From assembly GCF_902833145.1 (NCBI RefSeq), contig NZ_CADFEN010000004.1, forward strand, positions 528,778 through 592,777: a DNA stretch of 64,000 nucleotides, written 5' to 3'. Shown one piece after another: positions 55,968 through 64,000 of the stretch. Every line of letters begins with the position of its first letter. Position 1 is the stretch's first letter. The notes beneath the pieces were generated by a model. It did no database searches. It was not told the origin of the DNA and saw nothing but the letters and a program-made list of their open reading frames with translations. The translations under genes were made by a program, and so were the position numbers. This DNA is from Burkholderia sp. BCC0506 (GTDB lineage Bacteria; Pseudomonadota; Gammaproteobacteria; Burkholderiales; Burkholderiaceae).

Positions 55968-56620
55968 GGCTGGTTATCTGACGCTTTGGTCTGTCGTTGA
56001 CGTCGCGGGGGGTGTCTCCTGAGCGACGCGAAGCCCTTGGGGCCGCGAGGGGCGGCCCGGCACCACAGGCACGGTCGGAGTATCGCAGAGGCCATCGCCG
56101 CGAAATGTCCGCTGGATGCAAAAGATCCTTGCCGGATTTGCCGGGTATCGAACGACCGTTCTGTGACAGGCGATCCGCCCGCGCCGCCTCCATGCGAAAG
56201 GTATGCGAAAGCATCGGGCGACTCGCCGGTTCGCGTTCGCCGAGCGTCGCGCATCAATTGACCGATGTCCGTCGGCATTGACGACCCTGGTTCGGCAATC
56301 GCCGATACCCGTCCGGCGCGGCCGATTGTCACCCGATGCGGCTTTTTCACCCCTGACGGAGATCAAGGTCGCATGCGCTGCGCGACGCCGGCCGACCGGC
56401 GCGAAAAAACCTGCCGCACCGGCCGGCGAGGCCCGTCCGGCCTTGACAGCCGCGCGATGCGGACCACACTGGAAGACGGGTCCGCCGGCACGGTCGGCCG
56501 GCCCGTTCGCACGTGTGTTTTTGGACAGGCCAATGCCTGCAAGACGCCGTAACACTCCCGCATGTCAGGACATTGATCGAATAAAAAGCAACAAATTACA
56601 ATTCCGTATATATTTCGCCG
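55968..56620. other. Gene-free interval upstream of the phosphonate operon
   Basis: Of the 653 bp here, none shows a convincing protein gene; open frames on both strands have biased, unstructured translations. A TTGACA hexamer at 56443-56448 lacks a matching -10. The last 60 bp are strikingly AT-rich for this genome and hold the likely operon promoter. No tRNA, inverted repeat of an insertion sequence or known RNA fold was seen. Confidence 0.4.
56573..56602 (+). promoter_or_regulatory. Probable sigma-70 promoter of the phosphonate operon
   Basis: TTGATC (56573-56578) and TACAAT (56597-56602) are separated by 18 bp in an AT-rich patch. Transcription would start near 56609, only about 12 nt before the first ATG, leaving no room for a normal ribosome-binding site. 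Another promoter further upstream is also possible. Confidence 0.5.
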
Positions 56621-57316
56621 ATGGACCAAAGAAAAACCGCCACACGCCCTGAACCGCCCCTGCCACGCACCTGGGATGCGCGGCTCGCGCGCTCGCTTGT
56701 CCGACCGCTCGTCGATACGCCGGTCACCCCGAATCACCTCACCACCCTTCGTCTGCTGATCGGCCTCGCCGGCGCCTGGTGCCTCGCGCACGGCGGCTTC
56801 GGCTGGAGCAATGCAGGCGCGTTCCTGATCGTGCTGTCGAACTTCGTCGACCACACCGACGGCGAGCTCGCACGCATCAGCGGCAAGTCCAGCAAGATCG
56901 GTCATTTTTACGACCTGGCGGCCGATGCGCTGGTCACGGTCGCGCTGTTCGTCAGCATGGGCGTCGGCATCGTCGCGCAGGGCGGCCAGATGGCCGCGTC
57001 GCCGGTGCTGCTCGGCGCGGTGGCCGGCGCGGCCGTCGCACTGATTTTCTTCCTGCGCATGCGGATCGAATCGATCGCCGGCAAGGCCGGCACCAAGCAG
57101 GCGTTCGCCGGCGGCTTCGAGACGGAAGACGTGCTGTACCTGCTGCCGATCGTGACGCTCGTGGACGGCGTCGAGCCGTTCCTGCTCGCGGCGTCGATCG
57201 GCGCCCCGCTGTTCGCCGCCTGGGTCGTGATCGACTGGTGGCGCATCGTGCGGCGCGGCAACCTCCCGCAGACTCCGGCCGCGCAGAACCCAACCGAAAT
57301 CCAGGCTTCCAAATGA
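56621..57316 (+). CDS. CDP-alcohol phosphatidyltransferase
   Basis: This 231-residue membrane enzyme has the full CDP-alcohol motif, D-x2-DG-x2-AR-x8-G-x3-D-x3-D, with Asp77, Asp80, Gly81, Ala84, Arg85, Gly94, Asp98 and Asp102. About six TM segments flank it (LTTLRLLIGLAGAWCLAHGG, VLLGAVAGAAVALIFFL). Such enzymes move a phospho-alcohol from a CDP or CMP donor to an alcohol acceptor. In this operon the donor could be CMP-aminoethylphosphonate, giving a phosphonolipid. Its stop overlaps the next ATG. No clear Shine-Dalgarno precedes ATG 56621. Confidence 0.87.
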   Translation: MDQRKTATRPEPPLPRTWDARLARSLVRPLVDTPVTPNHLTTLRLLIGLAGAWCLAHGGFGWSNAGAFLIVLSNFVDHTDGELARISGKSSKIGHFYDLAADALVTVALFVSMGVGIVAQGGQMAASPVLLGAVAGAAVALIFFLRMRIESIAGKAGTKQAFAGGFETEDVLYLLPIVTLVDGVEPFLLAASIGAPLFAAWVVIDWWRIVRRGNLPQTPAAQNPTEIQASK

Positions 57317-58122
57317 CTCCTAGCACGCGCGACGATTCCGTGCTGAGCCCGGCACGCCCCGCGCCCGTGCGCGCGACGGCGGCCGATCCCGATCGCACCG
57401 TGGCCGACTGCGTCGGCCGGCTCGACCTCGACCGCCTGCGCGGCGACTACACGCGCCAGGGCTCGTTCCTCTACCTCGACGCCTTCCTGCCGCCCGACGC
57501 GCACGCGAAGCTGGCGGCCGCCGCCCGCGCGATGCAGGCCGGCCTGAACCGCAATTACCTGCCCGGCCACAAGCAGGGCGGCAGCGTGAGCCGCCATACG
57601 ATCGACGAGCAGGCGCCGTACATCGCCGAGCTGTACCGGTCGAAGGCGCTGATCGGTTTCCTCGAGAAAATCACCGGCGACAAGCTGATGCTGTCGCCGG
57701 ACGACGATCCGCACGCGTACGCGCTGTATTACTACACGAAGCCCGGCGACCACATCGGCTGGCACTACGACACGTCGTACTACGACGGCCGGCGCTACAC
57801 GCTGCTGATCGGCGTGATCGACGAATCGTCGTGCCGGCTCGACTACGAGCTGCATACGCGCAACCCGGACGTACCCGACGAACCGGGCTCCGTGCAGATC
57901 GCCGACGGCGGCATCGTGCTGTTCGACGGCGACAAGCTGCGCCATCGCATCACGCCGCTCGGCCAGAACGAGATGCGCGTGTCGCTCACGTTCGAATACG
58001 TGACGAACCCCGGCATGCGGCCGTGGAAGCGTTTCATCTCGAACATGAAGGATGCGATCGCGTATTTCGGTTTCCGCCAGGTGTTCAAGCAACTGGCCAC
58101 GCGGCGCACGACCGGGTCATGA
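57313..58122 (+). CDS. Fe(II)/2-oxoglutarate-dependent oxygenase
   Basis: This 269-residue double-stranded beta-helix oxygenase has the HxD...H metal triad His151-Asp153 (GWHYDTSYYDG) and His211 (LRHRITPLG), with Arg222 positioned to bind 2-oxoglutarate. It is of the prolyl-hydroxylase-like 2OG-FeII_Oxy group and is not closely similar to PhnY. It overlaps genes on both sides at ATGA, so it is an integral part of the operon. A likely job is hydroxylation of the phosphonate head group or of the lipid carrying it; this is inference from context. Confidence 0.82.
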   Translation: MTPSTRDDSVLSPARPAPVRATAADPDRTVADCVGRLDLDRLRGDYTRQGSFLYLDAFLPPDAHAKLAAAARAMQAGLNRNYLPGHKQGGSVSRHTIDEQAPYIAELYRSKALIGFLEKITGDKLMLSPDDDPHAYALYYYTKPGDHIGWHYDTSYYDGRRYTLLIGVIDESSCRLDYELHTRNPDVPDEPGSVQIADGGIVLFDGDKLRHRITPLGQNEMRVSLTFEYVTNPGMRPWKRFISNMKDAIAYFGFRQVFKQLATRRTTGS

Positions 58123-59120
58123 CACGCGCGGGCCTCATCCTGCTGTCCCTCGGGACCGCCCTCTTCATCGCCCTGCTGGCCTGGCAGGGCGTCGGCGCGG
58201 TCGCGTCCACATTCCTCGCGGCCGGCTGGGGACTCGCGCTCGTCGCGGCGTTCCACGTCGTACCGCTCGTGATCGACGCGGTCGCGATCTCCGTGATGTT
58301 CCGCCGCGGGCAGCCGGGCGCCGAACTCGGCAACGCGCTGCGCGCGCGCTGGGTCGGCGAATCGGTGAACAGCCTGCTGCCCGCCGGGCAGATCGGCGGC
58401 CCGGTGCTGATGGTGCGCCACCTCGCGCAGCGCGGCACGCGGATGGCCGACGCGGCCGCCGTCGTGACCGTCAGCACGACGATGCAGGCGCTCGCGCAGA
58501 TGGCCTTCGCGCTGATCGGCATCGCCGCGTTCAGCCTGTATGCCACGCACGAGTCGGTCGTGCACCTGCGTACGCCCGCGCTGATCGCCACCGGCGTGCT
58601 CGGCGCGCTCGCGGTGATGTTCTATCTGGCGCAGCGGCGCGGGCTGTTCGGCCGCGGGATGCGCCTCGCGTCGAAGCTGCTCGGCCCGCGCGACTGGTCG
58701 TCGCTGGCCACGCGCGCCGACGCGATCGACGACGCGGTCGGCGCGCTGTACCGCGATCGCGCGAAAGTCGCGAAGACCTTCGCATTGAGTCTCGCCGGCT
58801 GGATCGTCGGCACCGCGGAAGTGTGGCTCGCGCTGCACTTCCTCGGGCATCCGGTGAGCTGGGTCGACGCGCTGCTGCTGGAAAGCGTCGGCCAGGCGAT
58901 TCGCGGGGCGGCCTTCGCGATCCCGGGCTCGCTCGGTGCGCAGGAAGGCGGCTACCTGCTGCTCGCGCCGCTGGTCGGCTTGCCGCCCGACGCGGCGCTC
59001 GCGCTGTCGCTCGCGAAGCGCGCGCGCGAACTCGCGCTCGGCCTGCCCGGCCTGCTCTATCTGCATTTCAGTGAAAGAAACTGGCAGCGGCGCCGCGCGC
59101 CGCAGCCGCTCGCCGACTGA
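58119..59120 (+). CDS. HpnL/LPG-synthase-like membrane protein (flippase-type domain)
   Basis: This 333-residue polytopic protein has about eight TM segments. It carries the conserved WVGESVNSLLPAGQIGGPVL motif and the C-terminal FAIPGSLGAQEGGYLLLAPL, both typical of HpnL-type proteins and of the membrane (flippase) domain of lysyl-phosphatidylglycerol synthases. No catalytic aminoacyl-transferase domain is attached. It may translocate or bind the modified lipid. Start overlaps the oxygenase stop (ATGA); a 35-bp gap follows. Confidence 0.85.
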   Translation: MTRAGLILLSLGTALFIALLAWQGVGAVASTFLAAGWGLALVAAFHVVPLVIDAVAISVMFRRGQPGAELGNALRARWVGESVNSLLPAGQIGGPVLMVRHLAQRGTRMADAAAVVTVSTTMQALAQMAFALIGIAAFSLYATHESVVHLRTPALIATGVLGALAVMFYLAQRRGLFGRGMRLASKLLGPRDWSSLATRADAIDDAVGALYRDRAKVAKTFALSLAGWIVGTAEVWLALHFLGHPVSWVDALLLESVGQAIRGAAFAIPGSLGAQEGGYLLLAPLVGLPPDAALALSLAKRARELALGLPGLLYLHFSERNWQRRRAPQPLAD

Positions 59121-59155
59121 TCGTTCAGATCGCCGGCTTTTTGGTTGGAGAACCC

Positions 59156-59923
59156 ATGCGAGCCATCATTCTTGCGGCAGGCCTCGGCTTGCGCCTGCAA
59201 CAACCGCCCGAGGCGCAGTTCCCGAAGTGCCTGCTGCGCTTCGACGACGTGTCGCTGCTCGAGCGCCATCTGCGCGTGCTCGACGCCGCGGGCGTCGATG
59301 AAATCGTGCTCGGGCTCGGCTTCCAGCACGAGAAGGTCGAACAGGAACTGAAGCGCCTCGGCCGTACCGCCGAGATCGTGATCAACGACCGCTACGACCT
59401 CGGCAGCGTGCTGACCGTGCATACCGTCGCCGATGCGATGACGCGCGGCGGCGACGTGCTGCTGATGGACGCGGACGTGCTGTACGACGAGAACATCCTG
59501 CACGCGCTGGTCGCCGATGCCGACAAGGCCGTCGACCGCCTGCTGATCGACCGCGACTTCGAGGCGGGCGACGAGCCCGTCAAGCTGTGCCTGAAGAACG
59601 GCGTGCCGGTCGAGCTGCGCAAACAGCTCGCCGTCGACCTCGACTACGACACGATCGGCGAATCCGTCGGCTTCTTCCGCTTCACCGAAAGCACCGCGCG
59701 CCGCCTCGCGACGATCGTCGCGGGTTACGTCGACAGCGGCCGCGCGAACATGCCGCACGAGGAAGCCGTGCGCGACCTGCTGCTCGAAGGCGGCCATTCG
59801 TTCGACGTCGCCGACGTCACCGGCTCGCCGTGGATCGAGATCGACTTCCCGAACGACGTCGCCCGCGCGACGCAAGACATCCTTCCCCTGATTCAACGCA
59901 CCACCGCAGGAGCCGCACGATGA
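59156..59923 (+). CDS. Sugar-nucleotidyl/cytidylyltransferase-family protein
   Basis: This 255-residue nucleotidyltransferase has the intact signature [13 protein letters not shown] with Arg13 and FPKCLLRF with Lys24, then [10 protein letters not shown], where Asp binds metal. The C-terminal [16 protein letters not shown] resembles LicC and inositol-phosphate cytidylyltransferases. It is the best candidate in the operon for activating aminoethylphosphonate with CTP (a PntC-type step), supplying the CDP-alcohol transferase. GGAG precedes ATG 59156 and the stop overlaps the PEP mutase start. Confidence 0.85.
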   Translation: MRAIILAAGLGLRLQQPPEAQFPKCLLRFDDVSLLERHLRVLDAAGVDEIVLGLGFQHEKVEQELKRLGRTAEIVINDRYDLGSVLTVHTVADAMTRGGDVLLMDADVLYDENILHALVADADKAVDRLLIDRDFEAGDEPVKLCLKNGVPVELRKQLAVDLDYDTIGESVGFFRFTESTARRLATIVAGYVDSGRANMPHEEAVRDLLLEGGHSFDVADVTGSPWIEIDFPNDVARATQDILPLIQRTTAGAAR

Positions 59924-61608
59924 ATGCACGCGAACCCAACTTCTCCGAATCGCGCAGCGCGCGCCTGCGCCGCATGCTCGTCAGCAGCGACCTCGAATTC
60001 CTGATGGAAGCGCACAACGGCCTGTCCGCACGGATCGTCCGCGAGGCCGGCTTCAAGGGGATCTGGGCGTCGGGCCTCGCGATCTCCGCGCAGTTCGGCG
60101 TGCGCGACAACAACGAAGCGAGCTGGACGCAGGTCGTCGACGTGCTCGAATTCATGGCCGACGCGAGCGACCTGCCGATCCTGCTCGACGGCGACACCGG
60201 CTACGGCAACTTCAACAACGTGCGCCGCCTCGTGAAGAAGCTCGAACAGCGCGGTATCGCGGGCGTGTGCATCGAGGACAAGCAGTTCCCGAAGACCAAC
60301 AGCTTCATCGACGGCGAACGCCAGCCGCTCGCCGAGATCGACGAGTTCTGCGGCAAGATCAAGGCCGGCAAGGATTCGCAGAGCGATCCCGACTTCTCGA
60401 TCGTCGCGCGCGTCGAGGCGCTGATCGCCGGCTGGGGGATGGACGAGGCGCTGCGCCGCGCGAACGCGTATGCGGAAGCCGGCGCCGATGCGATCCTGAT
60501 CCACAGCAAGCTGTCGCGCCCCGACGAAATCCTGCAGTTCGCGCGCGAATGGAGCGGCAAGGCGCCGCTCGTGATCGTGCCGACCAAGTACTACAGCACG
60601 CCGACCGACGTGTTCCGCCAGGCCGGCATCAGCACCGTGATCTGGGCGAACCATCTGATCCGCGCGTCCGCATCGGCGATGCAGGCCGTCGCACGCGAGA
60701 TCCACGAGAACGAAACGCTGATCAACGTCGAGGACCGCGTCGCGTCGGTCAACGAAATCTTCCGCCTGCAGGACGCCGACGAGTACTCGGCGGCCGAGCG
60801 CATCTACCTGTCGTCGTCGTCGCGCGCGTCGAACGCGGCGGTCGTGCTCGCCGCGAGCCGCGGCAAGGGCCTCGAAGCCGTCACCGAAGACAAACCCAAG
60901 GTCATGCTGCCGGTCGCCGGCAAGCCGCTCCTGCGCTGGCTCGTCGACGGCTTCAAGAAGCAGGGCGTGAACGACATCACCGTGGTCGGCGGCTACCGCG
61001 CCGATGCGATCGACACGTCGGGCATCAAGCTCGTCGTCAACGAACGCCATGCGCAGACGGGCGAGCTCGCGTCGCTCGCCTGCGCGGCCGACCGCCTGAC
61101 CGGCGACACCGTGATCTCGTACGGCGACCTGCTGTTCCGCAGCTACATCCTGCGCGACCTCGCGGAGAGCGAGGCCGAGTTCAGCGTGGTGGTCGATTCG
61201 TCGCTGACCGAGCCGTCGAACCAGAGCGTGCGCGACTTCGCGCTGTGCTCGGCGGCGGACGACCGTGGCCTGTTCGGTCAGAAGACGTACCTGCAACGCG
61301 TGTCGAGCGACGTCGCCGCGGGCACGCCGCACGGCCGCTGGATCGGCCTGCTGAACGTGCGCGGCGCCGGGGTCGACCGCCTGAAGGCGATGCTTGCAAC
61401 GCTGCAGGCGCGCCCCGATTTCGACACGCTCGACATTCCGTCGCTGCTCAACGAACTGATCGCCGCCGGCGAGAAGATCGAGGTGCAGTACGTGCACGGC
61501 CACTGGCGCGGCGTCAACGATCTCGAAGACTTCCGCCGCGCGGGCGACTTCGCGCACGGCCAGACGCCGCTGTCCGAACCGGGTGCCGGCAACGGGGGCG
61601 CACGATGA
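59920..61608 (+). CDS. aepX: Phosphoenolpyruvate mutase fused to a nucleotidyltransferase domain
   Basis: This 562-residue fusion has PEP mutase at about 15-290, with the diagnostic [10 protein letters not shown] (119-128) and [10 protein letters not shown], the residues that distinguish phosphonate-forming mutase from other isocitrate-lyase-fold enzymes. It makes phosphonopyruvate, the entry to C-P bond synthesis. From about 306 a nucleotidyltransferase domain follows, but its signature is altered: LAASRGKGL replaces LAAG-x-G-x-R, losing the usual Gly and Arg, while [13 protein letters not shown] is intact. That domain may have changed specificity or be structural. Both ends overlap neighbouring genes. 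Confidence 0.95.
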   Translation: MNAREPNFSESRSARLRRMLVSSDLEFLMEAHNGLSARIVREAGFKGIWASGLAISAQFGVRDNNEASWTQVVDVLEFMADASDLPILLDGDTGYGNFNNVRRLVKKLEQRGIAGVCIEDKQFPKTNSFIDGERQPLAEIDEFCGKIKAGKDSQSDPDFSIVARVEALIAGWGMDEALRRANAYAEAGADAILIHSKLSRPDEILQFAREWSGKAPLVIVPTKYYSTPTDVFRQAGISTVIWANHLIRASASAMQAVAREIHENETLINVEDRVASVNEIFRLQDADEYSAAERIYLSSSSRASNAAVVLAASRGKGLEAVTEDKPKVMLPVAGKPLLRWLVDGFKKQGVNDITVVGGYRADAIDTSGIKLVVNERHAQTGELASLACAADRLTGDTVISYGDLLFRSYILRDLAESEAEFSVVVDSSLTEPSNQSVRDFALCSAADDRGLFGQKTYLQRVSSDVAAGTPHGRWIGLLNVRGAGVDRLKAMLATLQARPDFDTLDIPSLLNELIAAGEKIEVQYVHGHWRGVNDLEDFRRAGDFAHGQTPLSEPGAGNGGAR

Positions 61609-62786
61609 TCGAAGCGGCCCAGTTCGTCGAGGCCGCGCGCGAACGCGGCTTCGACTGGTACGCGGGCGTGCCCTGCTCGTACCTGACGCCGTTCATCAAT
61701 TACGTGCTGCAGGACCCGACGCTGCACTACGTGTCGGCCGCGAACGAAGGCGACGCGGTCGCGCTGATCGCAGGCGCGACGCTCGGCGGCAAGCGCGGGA
61801 TCGCGATGATGCAGAACTCGGGGCTCGGCAACGCGGTGAGCCCGCTCACGTCGCTCACCTGGACGTTCCGCCTGCCTCAACTGCTGATCGTCACGTGGCG
61901 CGGCCAGCCGGGCGTGCCCGACGAACCGCAGCATGCGTTGATGGGCCCGATCACGCCCGCGATGCTCGACACGATGGAGATCCCGTGGGAGACGTTCCCG
62001 ACCGACCCCGACGCGGTCGGCCCGGCACTCGACCGCGCGATCGCGCACATGGACGCGACGGGCCGCCCGTACGCGCTCGTGATGCAGAAAGGCAGCGTCG
62101 CGCCGTATGAACTGAAGGCGAACCCGGCCGCGAAGCCGCGTGCGCACGTCGCCGCGCAATCGTCGTCGCGCGCAGTGCCGGCCGATGCATGGCCGACCCG
62201 TCACGACGCGCTGCAGCGCGTGATCGCGCACACGCCGGTCGATTCGACCGTCGTGCTCGCGTCGACCGGTTTCTGCGGCCGCGAACTCTACGCGCTCGAC
62301 GATCGCCCGAACCAGCTGTACATGGTCGGCTCGATGGGCTGCGTGACGCCGCTCGCGCTCGGCCTCGCGCTCGCGCGCCCCGACCTGCGCGTGGTGGCCG
62401 TCGACGGCGACGGCGCCGCGCTGATGCGCATGGGCGTGTTCGCGACGCTCGGCACCTACGGCCCGGCCAACCTCACGCACGTGCTGCTCGACAACGGCGC
62501 GCACGAGTCGACGGGCGGCCAGGCGACGGTGTCGCAGCATGTGTCGTTTGCCGGTGTCGCGGCTGCGTGCGGCTACGCGTCGGCGGTCGAAGGCGATACG
62601 CTCGACGTGCTCGATGCGACGCTGGCGGCAACGGGCAACGGCGTGCAATTCGTTCGCGTGGCGATCCGCACGGGCGTGCCCGACGGCCTGCCCCGCCCGA
62701 CCGTCACGCCGGTCGAGGTCAAGACCCGTCTGATGCGGCACATCGGCGCCGCGCAGACCGAAGCCCACGTTGAAGGAGCCCATTGA
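61605..62786 (+). CDS. aepY: Phosphonopyruvate decarboxylase
   Basis: This 393-residue ThDP enzyme converts phosphonopyruvate to phosphonoacetaldehyde, the irreversible step that drives phosphonate formation. The catalytic Glu48 lies in [13 protein letters not shown] and the ThDP/Mg motif begins with GDG at 268-270. [14 protein letters not shown] and [16 protein letters not shown] are characteristic of the Ppd family rather than sulfopyruvate decarboxylase. The start overlaps the mutase stop (ATGA). Confidence 0.95.
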   Translation: MIEAAQFVEAARERGFDWYAGVPCSYLTPFINYVLQDPTLHYVSAANEGDAVALIAGATLGGKRGIAMMQNSGLGNAVSPLTSLTWTFRLPQLLIVTWRGQPGVPDEPQHALMGPITPAMLDTMEIPWETFPTDPDAVGPALDRAIAHMDATGRPYALVMQKGSVAPYELKANPAAKPRAHVAAQSSSRAVPADAWPTRHDALQRVIAHTPVDSTVVLASTGFCGRELYALDDRPNQLYMVGSMGCVTPLALGLALARPDLRVVAVDGDGAALMRMGVFATLGTYGPANLTHVLLDNGAHESTGGQATVSQHVSFAGVAAACGYASAVEGDTLDVLDATLAATGNGVQFVRVAIRTGVPDGLPRPTVTPVEVKTRLMRHIGAAQTEAHVEGAH

Positions 62787-63850
62787 TGCTGCTGCTGAAC
62801 CCCGGCCCGGTCACGCTCTCCGAACGCGTGCGCCGCAGCCTGCTGCAACCCGATCTGTGCCATCGCGAAAGCGAATTCTTCGACTTGCAGGATGAAGCGC
62901 GTGCGCGCCTCGTCGCCGCGTACGAACTCGATCCGGCCGAATGGGCCGCCGTGCTGATGACGGGCTCGGGCACGGCCGCCGTCGAAAGCATGATCGCGGC
63001 GCTCGTGCCGCAGGACGGCAAGCTGCTCGTGATCGAAAACGGCGTGTACGGCGAGCGGATCACGCAGATCGCCACGCAGTACGGCATCGCGCACGACGTG
63101 TTGAAGCACGAGTGGATGCAGGCGCCCGATCTCGCGCAGATCGGTGCGCGTCTTGACGCGGGCGGCTATTCGCACGTCGCGGCGATTCATCATGAAACGA
63201 CGACGGGCCGGTTGAACGATCTCGATGCGATTGCCGACGTGTGCCGTGCGCGTGGTGTGAAGATGCTTGTCGATGGTGTCAGCAGCTTCGGTGCGGAAGC
63301 GATCGATTTTGCAGGCGGCGTGATCGACGCGGTTGCCGCGACCGCGAACAAGTGCCTGCACGGCGTGCCGGGCGCGGCGTTCGTGATCGTGCGCCGCAGC
63401 GCGCTCGCGAAGGCTGCGAGCCGCACGTATTATCTCGATCTCGGGCGGCTTGCGAAGCTGCAGGATCAGCGCAATACGCCGTTTACGCCTTCCGTGCATG
63501 CGTATTACGCGCTCGTCGAGGCGTTGCGGGAGTTCGATGAGGCTGGCGGCTGGCGGGCGCGGCATGCGCACTACAAGGCGCTTGCCGATCAGGTGCAGGC
63601 GGGGCTCGCGGCGCGCGGGATGTCGCTGGTGCTGCCGGAAGGTGCATCGTCGGTCGTGCTGCGTGCGTATCGGTTGCCGCAAGGTGTGACGTACGAGACG
63701 CTGCACGACGGGCTGAAGGCGCGTGGCTTCGTGATCTACGCGGGACAAGGCGGGCTGTCGAAGGAACTGTTCCGGATCTCGACGATGGGCGCGATTCAGG
63801 CGGCCGATGTCGAGCGGTTGCTGGAGGGGTTTACGGCGTTGACGCGGTAA
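62786..63850 (+). CDS. phnW: 2-aminoethylphosphonate--pyruvate transaminase
   Basis: This 354-residue fold-type I aminotransferase has the PLP lysine Lys189 (ANKCLHGVPGAAFV) and Asp163 (LVDGVSSFGAE). LLLNPGPVTLSERVR at the N-terminus is the family signature. In degradation clusters PhnW removes the amino group from AEP; here, next to the mutase and decarboxylase and without a phosphonatase, it should run in the synthetic direction to form AEP. ATG 62786 overlaps the previous stop (TGATG) with AAGGAG upstream. It is the last gene of the operon. Confidence 0.94.
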   Translation: MLLLNPGPVTLSERVRRSLLQPDLCHRESEFFDLQDEARARLVAAYELDPAEWAAVLMTGSGTAAVESMIAALVPQDGKLLVIENGVYGERITQIATQYGIAHDVLKHEWMQAPDLAQIGARLDAGGYSHVAAIHHETTTGRLNDLDAIADVCRARGVKMLVDGVSSFGAEAIDFAGGVIDAVAATANKCLHGVPGAAFVIVRRSALAKAASRTYYLDLGRLAKLQDQRNTPFTPSVHAYYALVEALREFDEAGGWRARHAHYKALADQVQAGLAARGMSLVLPEGASSVVLRAYRLPQGVTYETLHDGLKARGFVIYAGQGGLSKELFRISTMGAIQAADVERLLEGFTALTR

Positions 63851-63874
63851 GTGTCGTCCGTAACTTCGTCCACG

Positions 63875-63897
63875 AAAGGCCCGCAAGGGCCTTTTTT
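63875..63897 (+). terminator. Rho-independent terminator of the phosphonate operon
   Basis: AAGGCCC (63876-63882) / GGGCCTT (63887-63893) with a GCAA tetraloop is followed by TTTTTT, 25 bp after the transaminase stop. Confidence 0.92.
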
Positions 63898-63902
63898 ATG
63901 GT

Positions 63903-64000
63903 TCATCGAGGATTACCGGGGAACGCGGCGCGAATCTTGAGGAAGAAGTATTCGTCGTCGCGGTACCCGTAAGCTCGACGCTTGATGACCTTGATGGTGT
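63903..64000 (-). CDS. C-terminal end of an ISL3-like transposase (partial, off the right edge)
   Basis: The minus-strand frame reads TIKVIKRRAYGYRDDEYFFL then KIRAAFPGNPR and a stop at 63903-63905. This is the conserved C-terminus of ISL3-family (IS204/IS1001/IS1165-type) DDE transposases. Only 32 residues are inside the window and no terminal inverted repeat is visible before the phosphonate terminator, so whether a complete element lies to the right is unknown. Confidence 0.75.
   Translation of the reverse strand, partial: TIKVIKRRAYGYRDDEYFFLKIRAAFPGNPR

Noticed and set aside
56443-56470. TTGACA as a promoter for the phosphonate operon
   Set aside because: No acceptable -10 hexamer at 16-18 bp; the TTGATC/TACAAT pair nearer the gene is better.
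55895-56905. Open frames on both strands in the 650-bp gap before the phosphonate operon
   Set aside because: Mutually overlapping, compositionally biased, no motifs; one runs antisense into the CDP-alcohol transferase gene.
62783-62785. TTG start one codon upstream for the AEP transaminase
   Set aside because: ATG 62786 has AAGGAG at 7 nt and gives the family N-terminus.

Overview
The window is about 64 kb of very GC-rich, densely coded proteobacterial DNA. Gene content and protein style point to Burkholderia, most likely a B. cepacia complex member: full-length Lhr, a PcaQ/PcaHG protocatechuate locus, a Gsi-type peptide transporter, a trimeric porin, a hydroxyproline catabolic cluster and glycine-rich envelope proteins. 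I cannot tell from sequence alone which replicon it is. I saw no rRNA, tRNA or CRISPR array. Most long alternative reading frames are shadows of real genes, as expected at this base composition.

Layout. 1-7.1 kb: the end of a membrane protein, lhr helicase, a YjeH-like amino-acid transporter and a HigBA-like toxin-antitoxin pair. 7.2-11.4 kb: pcaQ, then a two-gene insert (XRE regulator, YebB-like protein), then pcaHG. The insert is flanked by two copies of a 56-bp element that looks like the PcaQ operator. 11.7-12.9 kb: an AraC regulator and the wreck of an alpha/beta hydrolase gene. 12.9-22.3 kb: one leftward operon of eight genes (RpiR regulator, IaaA, GsiABCD, DmpA-type and M55 peptidases) for import and hydrolysis of glutathione-like or unusual peptides. 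22.7-27.8 kb: MFS transporter, GH31 glycosidase and porin, a small glycoside-use locus behind a cluster of TTCGAA inverted repeats. 28.0-34.4 kb: BCCT transporter, methyltransferase, periplasmic phosphoesterase and di-heme peroxidase. 34.4-35.0 kb: an unknown 92-residue protein behind two adjacent LexA (SOS) boxes, and a MocR-type regulator remnant.

35.1-44.5 kb is a complete divergent trans-4-hydroxy-L-proline pathway. The leftward arm holds the epimerase and a three-part D-hydroxyproline dehydrogenase. The rightward arm holds the deaminase, a permease, an alpha-ketoglutarate-semialdehyde dehydrogenase and an imino-acid reductase. A strong long-arm inverted repeat sits between the arms. 44.8-56 kb is mixed: ilvD, two low-complexity envelope proteins, an RpoD-like sigma factor, a helix-hairpin-helix protein, MerR/DUF2938 and MarR/MFS regulator-target pairs, and an acetyl-CoA hydrolase/CoA-transferase.

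56.6-63.9 kb is the most interesting region: a tightly coupled seven-gene operon that should make 2-aminoethylphosphonate (PEP mutase, phosphonopyruvate decarboxylase, AEP transaminase). It also carries a cytidylyltransferase, a CDP-alcohol phosphatidyltransferase, an HpnL-like membrane protein and an Fe(II)/2-oxoglutarate oxygenase. The simplest reading is synthesis, possible hydroxylation, and lipid attachment or export of a phosphonate head group, giving a phosphonolipid or phosphonate-decorated envelope. It ends at a terminator, and a transposase gene fragment lies just beyond at the window edge.
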